From positions 1 through 64,000 of the forward strand of contig NZ_JAPJDL010000025.1 in NCBI RefSeq assembly GCF_026242055.1: a stretch of DNA of 64,000 nucleotides, given 5' to 3'. Source of the DNA: Lentzea sp. NEAU-D7 (GTDB taxonomy: Bacteria; Actinomycetota; Actinomycetes; Mycobacteriales; Pseudonocardiaceae). Position numbers and translations under genes: made by a program. Below are positions 49,287 through 58,490 of this stretch, in pieces. Within the stretch, counting starts at the first letter, position 1; each line of letters opens with the position of its first letter. The notes beneath the pieces are model-generated. The model did not search any database, was not told where the DNA came from, and saw only the letters and a list, made by a program, of their open reading frames with translations.

Positions 49287-51045
49287 CCCGCGCACCGCCA
49301 TCGCCACCGTGTGCCTGTCCGGCACGCTGGAGGACAAGCTGACCGCGGCCGCCGAGGCGGGCTTCGACGGCATCGAGCTCTTCGAGAACGACCTGCTCGC
49401 GGACCGCCGCACGCCCGCGCAGATCCGCGAACGCTGCGCCGATCTCGGCCTGGGCATCGACCTGTACCAGCCCTTCCGCGACTTCGAGGCCGTGCCGCCG
49501 GACGTGCTCGCGGCCAACCTGCGCCGCGCCGGGCACAAGTTCGACGTCATGGCCGAGCTGGGCGTGGACACCGTGCTGGTGTGCTCGTCGGTCTCGCCCG
49601 ACGCCATCGACGACGACGACCTCGCGGCCGAGCACCTGCACCTGCTCGCGACCCGTGCGGCCGAACGCGGTCTGCGCATCGCCTACGAGGCGCTCGCCTG
49701 GGGCAGGTACGTCAACGGCTACGAGCACGCGTGGCGGATCGTCCGCCGCGCCGCCCACCCGTCGCTCGGCGTCTGCCTCGACAGCTTCCACATCCTGTCC
49801 AAAGGGGACGATCCCAGGGCGATCCGCGCGATCCCCGGCGAGAAGATCTTCTTCCTGCAGCTCGCCGACGCGCCGACGCTGCCGATGGACGTGCTCCAGT
49901 GGAGCCGCCACCACCGCCTCTTCCCGGGACAGGGCGACTTCGACCTGACGACCTTCACCCGCAACGTCCTCGACGCCGGGTACCGCGGACCGCTCTCGCT
50001 GGAGGTGTTCAACGACGTCTTCCGCCAGTCCGACCCGCACCGCGCCGCGGTCGACGCCAGGCGGTCGCTGCTGAGCCTCCAGGACTCCCTGCGGCAGCTG
50101 GACGTTCCCGCCGCCCCCGTCCCCGCCGGTTACGCCTTCGCCGAGGTCGTGGGGGAGTCGGACCTCGCGCTGCTGGGCTTCGCCCGCGAAGGTGTGCACC
50201 GCTCGAAGCCGGTGGAGCTGTGGACGCAGGGCGACGCGCGCGTGCTCGTCAACGCGGAGGGCGAGCCCGGCGCGATCGGGGCACTCGGCCTCTCCGTGAC
50301 GGACCCGGCGGCCGCGGCGCGACGTGCGGAGGTCATGCTCGCGCCGCCGCTGTCACGGCAGACCGGCCCCGGCGAGGCGCCGCTGACCGCGATCGCCGCG
50401 CCCGACGGGACGCAGATCTTCCTGTGCGCCGACGACGACTGGCTCGGCGACTTCGTGCCCACCGGGGAGTCGGCCCCGCGGGCGGGCATCACCGGCATCG
50501 ACCACGTGGCGCTGACCCAGCCCTTCGACAACTTCGACGAGGCGGGCCTCTTCTACCGCTCGGTGCTGGGCCTGGAACCGGGTGCGACGGCGGAGTTCGC
50601 GGCGCCGTTCGGCCTGGTGCGCGGCCGCGGCGTGAGCGGCGGAGGTGTCCGCCTCACCCTGGACGCCGCGCTGGTGCGGCGAGGAGGCTGGGCGCCCGCC
50701 GTCGAGGAACCCCAGCACATCGCCTTCACCTGCGTCGACGCCGTCGAGTGCGCCAAGGCCCTGCGGCAGCTGGGCGCGCGGCTGCTGGACATCCCCGGCA
50801 ACTACTACGACGACCTGCTGGCGCGCACCGGTCTGCCGGCCGGGCGCGTCAGCGCGCTGCGCGAGCAGTCGGTGCTCTACGACAGCGACGAGCGCGGCGA
50901 GTACCTGCACTTCTACACCGAGCTGGCCGGGGCGAGGGTGTTCTTCGAGGTGGTGCAGCGCATCGGTGACTACCGCGGGTTCGGTGTGGTGAACGCACCG
51001 GTCCGCATGGCCGCCCACCACGCCGTCCGCAACGGGGTGCGCTGA
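49276..51045 (+). CDS. quiC: 3-dehydroshikimate dehydratase fused to an HPPD-like domain
   Basis: A 589-residue fusion. Residues about 1-275 are an AP-endonuclease/xylose-isomerase type TIM barrel (AGFDGIELFENDLLADR, GVCLDSFHILSKG, FFLQLADAP, HHRLFPGQGDFD), which converts 3-dehydroshikimate to protocatechuate. Residues about 285-589 are a vicinal-oxygen-chelate part like 4-hydroxyphenylpyruvate dioxygenase, with possible metal ligands in GIDHVALTQ, QHIAFTC and YLHFYTELAGARVFFEVVQR. This is the QuiC1/QsuB architecture. Its ATG has an AAGGAG ribosome binding site. The 3-dehydroquinate dehydratase needed between the two steps is not in the window. Confidence 0.92.
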   Translation: MRPDPRTAIATVCLSGTLEDKLTAAAEAGFDGIELFENDLLADRRTPAQIRERCADLGLGIDLYQPFRDFEAVPPDVLAANLRRAGHKFDVMAELGVDTVLVCSSVSPDAIDDDDLAAEHLHLLATRAAERGLRIAYEALAWGRYVNGYEHAWRIVRRAAHPSLGVCLDSFHILSKGDDPRAIRAIPGEKIFFLQLADAPTLPMDVLQWSRHHRLFPGQGDFDLTTFTRNVLDAGYRGPLSLEVFNDVFRQSDPHRAAVDARRSLLSLQDSLRQLDVPAAPVPAGYAFAEVVGESDLALLGFAREGVHRSKPVELWTQGDARVLVNAEGEPGAIGALGLSVTDPAAAARRAEVMLAPPLSRQTGPGEAPLTAIAAPDGTQIFLCADDDWLGDFVPTGESAPRAGITGIDHVALTQPFDNFDEAGLFYRSVLGLEPGATAEFAAPFGLVRGRGVSGGGVRLTLDAALVRRGGWAPAVEEPQHIAFTCVDAVECAKALRQLGARLLDIPGNYYDDLLARTGLPAGRVSALREQSVLYDSDERGEYLHFYTELAGARVFFEVVQRIGDYRGFGVVNAPVRMAAHHAVRNGVR

Positions 51046-51055
51046 CGGCTGAGGT

Positions 51056-51084
51056 GGCGGGACCGGGTTCGCCCCGGCCCCGCC
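51056..51084. terminator. bidirectional hairpin between quiC and the multicopper oxidase
   Basis: A 12-bp stem with one A-C mismatch (51056-51067 with 51073-51084) and a 5-base loop lies between the two convergent stop codons. Confidence 0.7.
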
Positions 51085-51094
51085 TGTCCGCGCT

Positions 51095-52525
51095 TTAGGG
51101 CAGCACCTGCATGTTGGCCATCATCGCCATCGACGAGTGGTCGAAGAAGTGGCAGTGGAACGGGTACACGCCGGTGAACTCCGAGTCGAACTTGACCAGG
51201 ATCTTCACGGTCTGCCCGGCGGGCACCCTGGCGGTGTCCTTCGGGTACGCCTCCCACTCGCCGACCGGCTGCCCCGCCCGCTCCAGCACGCGGAACTGCA
51301 CCAGGTGCAGGTGGATCGAGTGCGGGAAGTTGTACTGGCCGTCGTCGTTGACGACCTCCCAGAGCTCCGTCGTGCCGCGCTTGACGGTCAGGTCGATCCG
51401 CTTGGGGTCGTAGGCCTTGCCGTCGATCGCGTAGAACGTGTTCGTGGGGTCCCTGGCGAGCACGATCCGCCGCGTCACGGTGGGCGTACCAAGGTCCTCG
51501 AGGTCGCGCAGCTTCGCCGGGACCAGGCTGTCGTCCGCCACCGCCGAGCCGGTGACCTCGAACCGGAGCAGCTGCCGTCCCGGCGTCTCCGGGCCGTTGA
51601 ACGTGTTCTCCAGGATCACGTTCGTGCCCGAGGGGAACTTGCTGAAGTCGATGACGATCTCGGCGCGCTCGGCGGGCCACAGCTCCACCTCGGGCCGGGT
51701 GACCGGGCGTCCCAGCAGACCGCCGTCCGAGGCGATCTGGATGACGTCCGAGGCCGGGTTCAGCGCCAGGCGCAACGGCCGCGAGTTGGCCGCGTTGATC
51801 AACCGCAGCCGGTACCTGCGCCGCTTGACCTTGTGCGTCGGCTGGATCGCGCCGTTGACGAGCACCGTCTTGCGGTTGGCGAAGTCGTCCAGCTTCCAGA
51901 CCAGCTGGCCGTCGCCGTCGAACTGGGCGTCCCTGATCACCAGCGGGATGTCGAACTCCCCGCTGGGCAGCCGCAGCGCGTCGGTCTCCGCGTCGCTGAT
52001 GATGTACGCGCCCGTCAGTCCTCTGTAGACCTGCTCGGCCTCCACGTGGTGGGCGTGGTCGTGGTACCAGAGCGTGGCCGCGGGCTGGGAGTTCGGGTAG
52101 TGGTACAGGCGCGACGCGCCGGGGTCGATCGTGTCGAGCGGGTGGCCGTCGCTCTCGGGGGCCACGTTCGCGCCGTGCAGGTGCACCGCGGCGGGCGTGG
52201 ACATCTTGTTGGTGACCTTGACGACGGCCGCGCGGCCGCGGCGGGACCGGATGGTCGGGCCGGGGAAGCTGCCGTTGAAGGTGAGCACCCGCGTGTCGAG
52301 GCCGGGGAAGATCCGGGCCGTCGCCGGGGTGACCACCATTTCGTAGTGGTCGGCGCTGCGTGAGGACGTCACGGGCCTGAGCACGGGCGGAATCGGCAAC
52401 GGCACCGAGAACGGTGTGACCACGGGCGGGTCGTCCGACAGCGCCGACGCGAGCTGCTGCGCCGGCAGAACCATGCCGACCCCCGCGACCGCACTGAGTT
52501 TCAGGGCGTCTCTTCGGCTGAACAT
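51095..52525 (-). CDS. Tat-exported multicopper oxidase (CotA/bilirubin oxidase/phenoxazinone synthase-like)
   Basis: A 476-residue laccase-like enzyme. The Tat signal is SRRDALK at residues 3-9 followed by a hydrophobic stretch to AQQLASA. Copper ligands are visible in all four motifs: HLHGAN (H115, H117), WYHDHAHH (H155, H157), HSIHLHL near residue 405, and FHCHFFDHSSMAMM near 455-468, where the last Met is the likely type 1 axial ligand. It would oxidise phenols or aminophenols outside the membrane with O2. It lies in one operon with an upstream membrane protein gene, opposite soxR and beside an aminophenol biosynthetic operon. Confidence 0.9.
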   Translation of the reverse strand: MFSRRDALKLSAVAGVGMVLPAQQLASALSDDPPVVTPFSVPLPIPPVLRPVTSSRSADHYEMVVTPATARIFPGLDTRVLTFNGSFPGPTIRSRRGRAAVVKVTNKMSTPAAVHLHGANVAPESDGHPLDTIDPGASRLYHYPNSQPAATLWYHDHAHHVEAEQVYRGLTGAYIISDAETDALRLPSGEFDIPLVIRDAQFDGDGQLVWKLDDFANRKTVLVNGAIQPTHKVKRRRYRLRLINAANSRPLRLALNPASDVIQIASDGGLLGRPVTRPEVELWPAERAEIVIDFSKFPSGTNVILENTFNGPETPGRQLLRFEVTGSAVADDSLVPAKLRDLEDLGTPTVTRRIVLARDPTNTFYAIDGKAYDPKRIDLTVKRGTTELWEVVNDDGQYNFPHSIHLHLVQFRVLERAGQPVGEWEAYPKDTARVPAGQTVKILVKFDSEFTGVYPFHCHFFDHSSMAMMANMQVLP

Positions 52526-52563
52526 TCTTTCGGGAACCTTTCCGGAAAACTCGGGAAACCCTC

Positions 52564-53085
52564 TTACGGAACACCGAAAAACAGAACGCCGACGATCGCG
52601 AAGACGAAGGTGTACTGGAGTACGACCACGGCGGCGGCGAGCGTGTTGGCGAAGGAGATCGCCGGACCGAGTGCCAGCGTCGCCACCAGCAGGGTCACCG
52701 GCGCGGTGGCGACCGCCACCAGGAACGAGAACCCCAGCCGCGCCGCCGTTCCGTCGGGCTGCCAGCGGAACCGCCGCACGGCGTACGCCACCAGGGCGAC
52801 CGCCACGAGCATCAGGTGCATGCCCAGCACGGCCAGGCCCGGGTAGTTCGCGATCGCGTCGCCGGTGATGGGCGCGACCTGCCGGGACGCGCTGCTGTGC
52901 GAGTGCCCGCTGAGCCCGAGCTGGGTGGCGGTCGGAATGGAGTCCGTCGGCAGGAACAAAGCCTTCCCGCGCAGCACCCACGCCATGAGCGCGGCACTGC
53001 CCAGCGCGAACACGAGCACCAGTGGCACGCGCAACCGGATCGCCGGGCGCGTGGCAGCACCAGGCGTCAGGACCTCGGTCGACAT
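52564..53085 (-). CDS. integral membrane protein, unknown family
   Basis: A 173-residue protein with about four hydrophobic helices (about 20-38, 80-103, 115-137 and 145-170). A loop with the His/Ser-rich stretch SGHSHSSASRQ follows the first helix and could bind metal, but that is speculative. The ATG has a GGGGGGAAAG ribosome binding site. It lies 38 bases upstream of the multicopper oxidase in the same direction and may help copper supply or electron transfer. It is not recognised as a known family. Confidence 0.72.
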   Translation of the reverse strand: MSTEVLTPGAATRPAIRLRVPLVLVFALGSAALMAWVLRGKALFLPTDSIPTATQLGLSGHSHSSASRQVAPITGDAIANYPGLAVLGMHLMLVAVALVAYAVRRFRWQPDGTAARLGFSFLVAVATAPVTLLVATLALGPAISFANTLAAAVVVLQYTFVFAIVGVLFFGVP

Positions 53086-53134
53086 CTTTCCCCCCAAGAC
53101 GAAGTGTCCCTGCGGACGAACATATGCACCGGAT

Positions 53135-53149
53135 CTAGAGGATCTCTAG
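53135..53149. promoter_or_regulatory. palindrome CTAGAG-GAT-CTCTAG in the soxR/oxidase divergent region
   Basis: A perfect 6-bp inverted repeat with a 3-base spacer lies 50 bases upstream of the membrane protein start, between it and soxR. It is a candidate operator for SoxR or another regulator, but it does not match the usual SoxR box (CCTCAAG/CTTGAGG). Confidence 0.45.
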
Positions 53150-53197
53150 CGGTGACATCGGGGGGACGGCGGTGGTGCCGGTGTCATTGGGATTTGC

Positions 53198-53203
53198 GAT
53201 AAT
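53198..53203 (+). promoter_or_regulatory. -10 element GATAAT of a leaderless soxR promoter
   Basis: GATAAT is followed by exactly 6 bases and then the soxR ATG, with no Shine-Dalgarno sequence. Confidence 0.5.
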
Positions 53204-53209
53204 CGCGGT

Positions 53210-53650
53210 ATGGAACGGCCCGCGGCGGAGCTCACGGTCGGGCAGCTGTCCGATCGCAGTGGTGTACCCATTTCCGCATTGCGCTTCTACGAGCGGCAGC
53301 ACCTGATCTCCAGCCGCCGGACCGCCGGCAACCAGCGCCGCTACTCCCGCGACACGCTCCGCCGGGTCGCGCTGATCCGCATCGCCCAGCGCGTCGGGAT
53401 CTCGCTCGCCGACGTCCGGGAGATGCTGTCGACGCTGCCCGACGACCGGGTGCCGTCCCGGGTGGACTGGCAGCGGATGTCGGAGCAGTGGCGGTCGGAG
53501 CTGGAGGAGCGGATCCACCGGTTGCAGCAGTTGCTCGACGAGTTCACCGAATGCGTCGGCTGCGGGTGCCTGTCGATCGACCGGTGCCTGCTCGCCAACC
53601 CGGACGACGTGCTGGGCGAGCAGGGCCCCGGCCCCAGAAGACTCGGCTAG
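53210..53650 (+). CDS. soxR: redox-sensitive transcriptional activator SoxR
   Basis: A 146-residue MerR-family protein. The HTH is at about 8-45 ([20 protein letters not shown]). The [2Fe-2S] cluster motif [12 protein letters not shown] gives Cys115, Cys118, Cys120 and Cys126, the exact SoxR spacing. In actinomycetes SoxR responds to redox-cycling metabolites such as phenazines and quinones rather than to superoxide, and activates oxidoreductase and transporter genes. It is divergent from the multicopper oxidase operon and ends 4 bases inside the convergent aminotransferase gene. Confidence 0.95.
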   Translation: MERPAAELTVGQLSDRSGVPISALRFYERQHLISSRRTAGNQRRYSRDTLRRVALIRIAQRVGISLADVREMLSTLPDDRVPSRVDWQRMSEQWRSELEERIHRLQQLLDEFTECVGCGCLSIDRCLLANPDDVLGEQGPGPRRLG

Positions 53651-54756
53651 AGGGTGGCCAGCACCTCGCGGATCGCGCTGATCACCTTGTCCTGCACGTC
53701 CTCCGACAGCGACGCGTACATCGGCAGCGAGAAGATCTCGTCGGCCAGCCGTTCGGTCACCGGCAGCGACCCGGTCTCGTAACCGAGGTGCGCGAAGCCG
53801 CTCATGGTGTGCACCGGCCAGCGGTAGCTGACGTTCAGCATGATGTCGTACGACTGCAGCCGCTCGATGATCTCGTCCCGCTTCGGGTGGCGGACCACGT
53901 AGAGGTAGTACACGTGGTCGTTGCCGGGCGTGATCGACGGCAGCACCAGCGACGTGTCCGCCAGGCCTTCCGCGTAGCGGTCCGCCACCCGGCGGCGGGC
54001 CGCGAGGTACGAGTCGAACCTGGTGAGCTTGCGCCGCAGGATCTCCGCGTGCACCTCGTCCAGCCGCGAGTTGTGACCCGGTGTCGACGTGACGTAGTAC
54101 TGCTTCTCCATGCCGTAGTAGCGCAGCCGGCGCAGGTTCGCGTCGACCTTGTCGTCGTTGGTGATCGTCGCGCCGCCGTCGCCGTACGCGCCCAGCACCT
54201 TCGTCGGGTAGAACGAGAACGCCGCCGCGTCGCCCATCGTGCCGGCCAGCCGGCCGTGGTGGCGGGCGCCGTGTGACTGAGCGCAGTCCTCCAGCAGGGC
54301 GAGATCGTGCTTGGCCGCCAACGCTTCCAGCGGTGCCATGTCCACGCACTGGCCGTAGAGGTGCACGGGCAGCAGGCACTTCGTGTGCGGGGTGATGGCG
54401 GCCTCGACCTGGCTGGTGTCCATCAGGTAGTCGTCCGGCCTGATGTCCACGAACACCGGCGTGGCCCCGACCTGGTCGATCGCGATCACGGTCGGCGCCG
54501 CCGTGTTCGACACGGTGATCACCTCGTCGCCGGGGCCGACGCCCAGTGCGCGCAGGGCGAGCACGATGGCGTTGGTGCCGTTGTCGCAACTGACGCAGTG
54601 CCGCACACCGTGGTAGTCGGCGTACTCGCGCTCGAACCCGCGCACGCTCTCACCGAGCACGAGCAGGCCGGACCGGAACACCGTGTCGACGGCGTCCAGG
54701 ACGTCGTCGCGCTCCTGCTCGTATTCGGCCAGGTAGTCCCATACGCGCGTAGTCAT
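53647..54756 (-). CDS. DegT/DnrJ/EryC1/StrS sugar aminotransferase
   Basis: A 369-residue PLP enzyme of the NDP-sugar C3-aminotransferase type (TylB/DesV/QdtB-like). PLP contacts are [18 protein letters not shown] (about 55-72), [10 protein letters not shown] (about 159-168) and the Schiff-base Lys in [16 protein letters not shown] (about 184-199). It would place an amino group on C3 of a dTDP-4-keto-type hexose using glutamate. Its ATG overlaps the stop of the FAD monooxygenase by four bases, so it ends the biosynthetic operon. The sugar specificity is inferred from motifs and neighbours. Confidence 0.9.
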   Translation of the reverse strand: MTTRVWDYLAEYEQERDDVLDAVDTVFRSGLLVLGESVRGFEREYADYHGVRHCVSCDNGTNAIVLALRALGVGPGDEVITVSNTAAPTVIAIDQVGATPVFVDIRPDDYLMDTSQVEAAITPHTKCLLPVHLYGQCVDMAPLEALAAKHDLALLEDCAQSHGARHHGRLAGTMGDAAAFSFYPTKVLGAYGDGGATITNDDKVDANLRRLRYYGMEKQYYVTSTPGHNSRLDEVHAEILRRKLTRFDSYLAARRRVADRYAEGLADTSLVLPSITPGNDHVYYLYVVRHPKRDEIIERLQSYDIMLNVSYRWPVHTMSGFAHLGYETGSLPVTERLADEIFSLPMYASLSEDVQDKVISAIREVLATL

Positions 54757-55967
54757 TGCAGTGCCGCACCTTTCCCAGTCAGCTGATCGATGTCGGTGAA
54801 GTCCCTGGCGCCGTGCAGCCAGGACACCTCGTCGTGCAGGTCGGTTGCCGACAACGACGACAACATGTCGTTGCGCGCCTTGGCTTCCACGCCCGACGGG
54901 TGGAACAGCCGCGAACCCATCTCGCGGGACACGTGCTGCGCGCGGGCGGTCCGGTCCCGGCGCACCGCGTTGTACTTCAACGCGCACGCGGCGAACTCGT
55001 CCGCGCCGTGGTCGAGCAGGTCGCCGAGCACGACCGCGTCCTCCAGTGCCTGGCACGCGCCCTGCGCCGCGTACTGGAGCATCGGGTGGGCCGCGTCGCC
55101 GAGCAGCACGACCCGGCCGTCGGTCCAGTCGGCCACGGGGTCCCGGTCGCACAGAACCCAGGTGCGCCAGCCCTTTCCGAGTTCGAGCAGGCGCCGTGCG
55201 GGCTCGCTCAGCACCGGGAACCGGGCGTGCACGTGCGGGGTCTCGACGGGTTCACCGACGACGACCTCGGTGGCGGCGTCGTCGCGGGTGATCGCCATGT
55301 TGAAGAACCGGCCGTTGCCGATCGGGTAGTGCACCATGTGCCACTTCGGTCCCGCCCACAGCGTGACCGAGTTCGACCGCAGCTGCGGGGGCACCTCGGA
55401 CATCGGGATGACGCACCGGTAGATGGTGTGGCCGGAGACGCGGGGCGCGCCGTCGCCGACCAGCTGCCGCCGGACCGCGGACCGGATGCCGTCCGCGCCG
55501 ACCAGCAGATCCGCGCTGAGCCGCGAGCCGGAGGCGAGGACGGCCGTGACGCCGCCGGAGTCCTGTTCGTAGGCGGTGACCTGGCTGTCGGTGCGCAGTT
55601 CGATGTTGTCGTGGTCCCGGCACGCCGACAGCAGCGGCTGGTACAGGTCACCGCGTTGCACGACCGCGTACGGGTTGCCGAACCGCTGCCGGTACTCACC
55701 GGTCAGCGGCATGCTCGTGATGCGCTCGCCGGTGGTGCCGTCCATGAGGCGCAGCTCGTCGATGTACACGGCCGTGGCCCGCACGTCCGCGCCCACCCCG
55801 AGCAGGTCCAGCGCGTGGAACGCGTTGGGAGCCAGCTGGATGCCCGCGCCCAGCTCCCTGAAGTCCCGGTTGCGTTCGGCGACGAGCACGTGGTGGCCGT
55901 GCCGCGCGATGCTCAACGCGGCGGCCAGTCCGCCGATGCCGCCCCCGGCGACGAGGATGTTCGCCAT
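54753..55967 (-). CDS. FAD-dependent aromatic monooxygenase
   Basis: A 404-residue class A flavoprotein hydroxylase, like salicylate 1-hydroxylase or 3-hydroxybenzoate 6-hydroxylase. The Rossmann motif is [21 protein letters not shown] (first 20 residues after Ala2), the DG motif is [13 protein letters not shown] (about 172-184) and the GD motif is [13 protein letters not shown] (about 286-298). It likely hydroxylates, or oxidatively decarboxylates, the 3-hydroxyanthranilate unit or a later intermediate. It is 11 bases downstream of phzE. Confidence 0.88.
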   Translation of the reverse strand: MANILVAGGGIGGLAAALSIARHGHHVLVAERNRDFRELGAGIQLAPNAFHALDLLGVGADVRATAVYIDELRLMDGTTGERITSMPLTGEYRQRFGNPYAVVQRGDLYQPLLSACRDHDNIELRTDSQVTAYEQDSGGVTAVLASGSRLSADLLVGADGIRSAVRRQLVGDGAPRVSGHTIYRCVIPMSEVPPQLRSNSVTLWAGPKWHMVHYPIGNGRFFNMAITRDDAATEVVVGEPVETPHVHARFPVLSEPARRLLELGKGWRTWVLCDRDPVADWTDGRVVLLGDAAHPMLQYAAQGACQALEDAVVLGDLLDHGADEFAACALKYNAVRRDRTARAQHVSREMGSRLFHPSGVEAKARNDMLSSLSATDLHDEVSWLHGARDFTDIDQLTGKGAALQ

Positions 55968-55978
55968 CTGCTCTCCTC

Positions 55979-57820
55979 TCAGCGGCCGACGAGCTCGACC
56001 AGAAGTTCACGGATGATGGACAGGCCGTCCTTGCTCAGCACGGACTCGGCGTGGAACTGCAGCGACCGGAAACCGTTGCCGCGCAGCGCGTGCACCTCGC
56101 CGGTGTGCTCGTCCCTGCTGACCTCGACGACGCGCCCGTCGCAGTCCACCTTGTCCTGGTCGCAGAGCGCGGCGAAGCTGTTGTAGAACCCGACCCGCAC
56201 GCGCCGGCCGAACAGGTCGATCTCCCGTCCGGCGCCCTGGTTGGGCACGGGCCTGCGGTGCAGCGGGAACCCGAGCAGCCGGCTGAGCACCTGGTGGCTC
56301 AGGCACACCGAGAGGAACGGCCGGTCCTCGTCGAGCAGGTGCCGGATGGTCGCGGTCAGCGCCTGGATGCGCGGGTCATCGTCGTCGTACGGGTCACCCG
56401 GACCTGGACCCATCACCACCAGGTCGTGCTCCGCCACCGCGTACGGCTCGTCGAACCGCGCGATGGTGACCGTCAGCCCGAGCGATCGCAGCAGATGGCC
56501 GAGCATCGACGTGAACGTGTCCTCGGCGTCGACGACCAGCACCGTGCGTCCTGCCAGTTCCGGCACGTCGTGGGCCTGCGGCCGCAGCCAGTGGCCGGCG
56601 ACCCTTTCGTTGCGCTGCCCCAGCGCCCGCAGCACCGACGGGTCGCGGCCGAACGTCCCCGCGCCCGGCGAGCTGAACGCGGCGAGCAGCCCGGCGGCCT
56701 TCGCCCTGCTCTCGGCCGCCTCCGACTCCGGCCGGGAGTGCCGGACCAGGGTCGAGCCGACACCGATCCGCATCCGGCCGGCCGGGTCGATGTCGGCGGT
56801 CCTGATCAGGATCGCCGAGTCCATCGTCCGCTCACCGGCGGCGTCGCGGCCGATCAGCGCGGCCACCCCGCTGTAGTAGCCGCGGCCGTCGGGTTCGTAG
56901 CGGCTGATGATCCGGCACGCGTTCTCCAGCGGGCTGCCGGTGACCGTCGGCGCGAACATGGTCTCGCGCAGGACGTCGCGCACGTCGAGCGAGGTGCGGC
57001 CCTCGATGAGGTACTCGGTGTGCGCGAGCCGGGTCATCTCCTTGAGGTACGGCCCGTGGACCCGTCCGCCGGTCGCGCACACCCGGCCCATCATCTTGAG
57101 CTCCTCGTCGACGACCATGAACAGCTCGTCGGTCTCCTTGGCGTCGCCCAGGAAGTCGAGCACGTCCGGCAGGGTTGGCCCGGTCGGCGGGTACCGGTAC
57201 GTCCCGCTGATCGGGTTCATCACCGCCGTGCCGCCGGTCAGGCTGACGTGCCGCTCCGGGCTGGCGCCGACCAGCGTGCGCTGTCCGGTGTGGACGACGA
57301 ACGTCCAGTAGGTGCCCGACTCCAGCCGGGCCAGCCGGCGGAACAGGGTGAGCGCGCTGTGCGTCGAGTAGCCGGTGATGTCCGCGACGAACGAGCGCTT
57401 GATGACGAAGTTCGAGCCCTCGCCGTGGCCGATCTCCTGCCCGACGACCTGCCGGGCGATCTCGGCGTACCCGTCGTCGTCGACGTCGAACTCCCCGCCG
57501 GTCATCGCGATCGGCACGTCCGGCAGCCGGGGCAGCGCCTCGGCCAGCGGCAGCACCTCCTGCCCGGTGACCTCCAGCACCAGCAACGGGGTGCCGTCGT
57601 CCACACAGCTGTAGCCGCGTTCCGCGATCTGCCGGTACGGCATGAGCACCAGCACCTCGTGCCCCGGCCCGGTGGCGGTCAGCGGCACGTCCGCCAGGGT
57701 GTCCACCGAGGACACTTTCCCGACGATGACGTCGAGGCTGTCCGGGTCGGTGCCGCGGCGGTGCAGCAGGGCGAACGGCGGCGGGTCGGCGGCGGCGACC
57801 AGGTCGAGCAACCCGGTCAT
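55979..57820 (-). CDS. phzE: 2-amino-2-deoxyisochorismate synthase (PhzE type)
   Basis: A 613-residue fusion of a chorismate-binding domain (about 1-395) and a glutamine amidotransferase class I domain (about 430-613). Synthase motifs are [25 protein letters not shown], and [16 protein letters not shown]. The amidotransferase nucleophile is in [16 protein letters not shown], with LQFHAES providing the His/Glu pair. It converts chorismate to 2-amino-2-deoxyisochorismate (ADIC), the entry step to phenazines and to 3-hydroxyanthranilate. Its ATG overlaps the phzD stop by four bases. Confidence 0.94.
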   Translation of the reverse strand: MTGLLDLVAAADPPPFALLHRRGTDPDSLDVIVGKVSSVDTLADVPLTATGPGHEVLVLMPYRQIAERGYSCVDDGTPLLVLEVTGQEVLPLAEALPRLPDVPIAMTGGEFDVDDDGYAEIARQVVGQEIGHGEGSNFVIKRSFVADITGYSTHSALTLFRRLARLESGTYWTFVVHTGQRTLVGASPERHVSLTGGTAVMNPISGTYRYPPTGPTLPDVLDFLGDAKETDELFMVVDEELKMMGRVCATGGRVHGPYLKEMTRLAHTEYLIEGRTSLDVRDVLRETMFAPTVTGSPLENACRIISRYEPDGRGYYSGVAALIGRDAAGERTMDSAILIRTADIDPAGRMRIGVGSTLVRHSRPESEAAESRAKAAGLLAAFSSPGAGTFGRDPSVLRALGQRNERVAGHWLRPQAHDVPELAGRTVLVVDAEDTFTSMLGHLLRSLGLTVTIARFDEPYAVAEHDLVVMGPGPGDPYDDDDPRIQALTATIRHLLDEDRPFLSVCLSHQVLSRLLGFPLHRRPVPNQGAGREIDLFGRRVRVGFYNSFAALCDQDKVDCDGRVVEVSRDEHTGEVHALRGNGFRSLQFHAESVLSKDGLSIIRELLVELVGR

Positions 57821-58470
57821 GCCACCGCCTCCACGGCGTCCAGCGTGCTGAGCACGCCCGAGGTCGTGGTCACCACGGCGCTGCGCTCGGCGGCGTACGA
57901 CAGCGCCATCCGGTGGTGCTCCTCGGAGAAGTCCGCGATCGCGTCGGCCACCAGGAACGCCTGCACGTCCTCGGACATCGCGTCCACGGTGGTCATCAGC
58001 AGGCCGACGTGCGCGTACACCCCGCAGCAGATGAGCTGGTCACGGCCAGCCTCCCGCATCCGCGCCAGCAGGTCCGTGCGGCAGAACGCGCTGTAGCGCC
58101 ACTTGGTGAGGACCCAGTCCTGCGGCCGCGGCGCGACCTCGGCCACCACGTCCCGGTGTGCCGGGTCCCCGGACATCCCGGAGCCCCAGAAGTCCCGCAG
58201 CAGACCGCGTTGTTCCGCGGTCATGTCGCCGGGCTGGGCGGTGTACGCCACCGGGACGCCGAGGGCGGCGCAGCTCTCCCGGATCCGAGCGGTGTTGGCG
58301 ACCAGGTCGGTCAGCGGTGTCTCGCCCTGGGGGAAGAACCGCAGGAAGTAGCGCTGCATGTCGTGGACCAGCAGCACCGCCCTGGCCGGGTCGATCCGCC
58401 AGTCCGCGGTGTTGGCCGGGAGCGAGTCGGCGGCGGGCATCGGGTAGGGGACGATGGCGGGAATGGGCAT
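57817..58470 (-). CDS. phzD: isochorismatase family ADIC hydrolase (PhzD type)
   Basis: A 217-residue isochorismatase fold. The start [20 protein letters not shown] and [18 protein letters not shown] (catalytic Asp in VHDMQ, about 38) match PhzD closely, with the Lys in [10 protein letters not shown] (about 123) and the CCGVYAHVG stretch where other family members have the reactive Cys (here V-Y-A). It removes the enolpyruvyl side chain of ADIC to give trans-2,3-dihydro-3-hydroxyanthranilate (DHHA). It lies between the SDR and phzE genes. Confidence 0.94.
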   Translation of the reverse strand: MPIPAIVPYPMPAADSLPANTADWRIDPARAVLLVHDMQRYFLRFFPQGETPLTDLVANTARIRESCAALGVPVAYTAQPGDMTAEQRGLLRDFWGSGMSGDPAHRDVVAEVAPRPQDWVLTKWRYSAFCRTDLLARMREAGRDQLICCGVYAHVGLLMTTVDAMSEDVQAFLVADAIADFSEEHHRMALSYAAERSAVVTTTSGVLSTLDAVEAVA

Positions 58471-58490
58471 GGGGAAGAACCTCGCAGGGG

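Noticed and set aside
53086-53209. Canonical SoxR box between soxR and the oxidase operon
   Set aside because: No CCTCAAG...CTTGAGG dyad was found. The palindrome at 53135-53149 is different, so SoxR control of the oxidase remains unproven.
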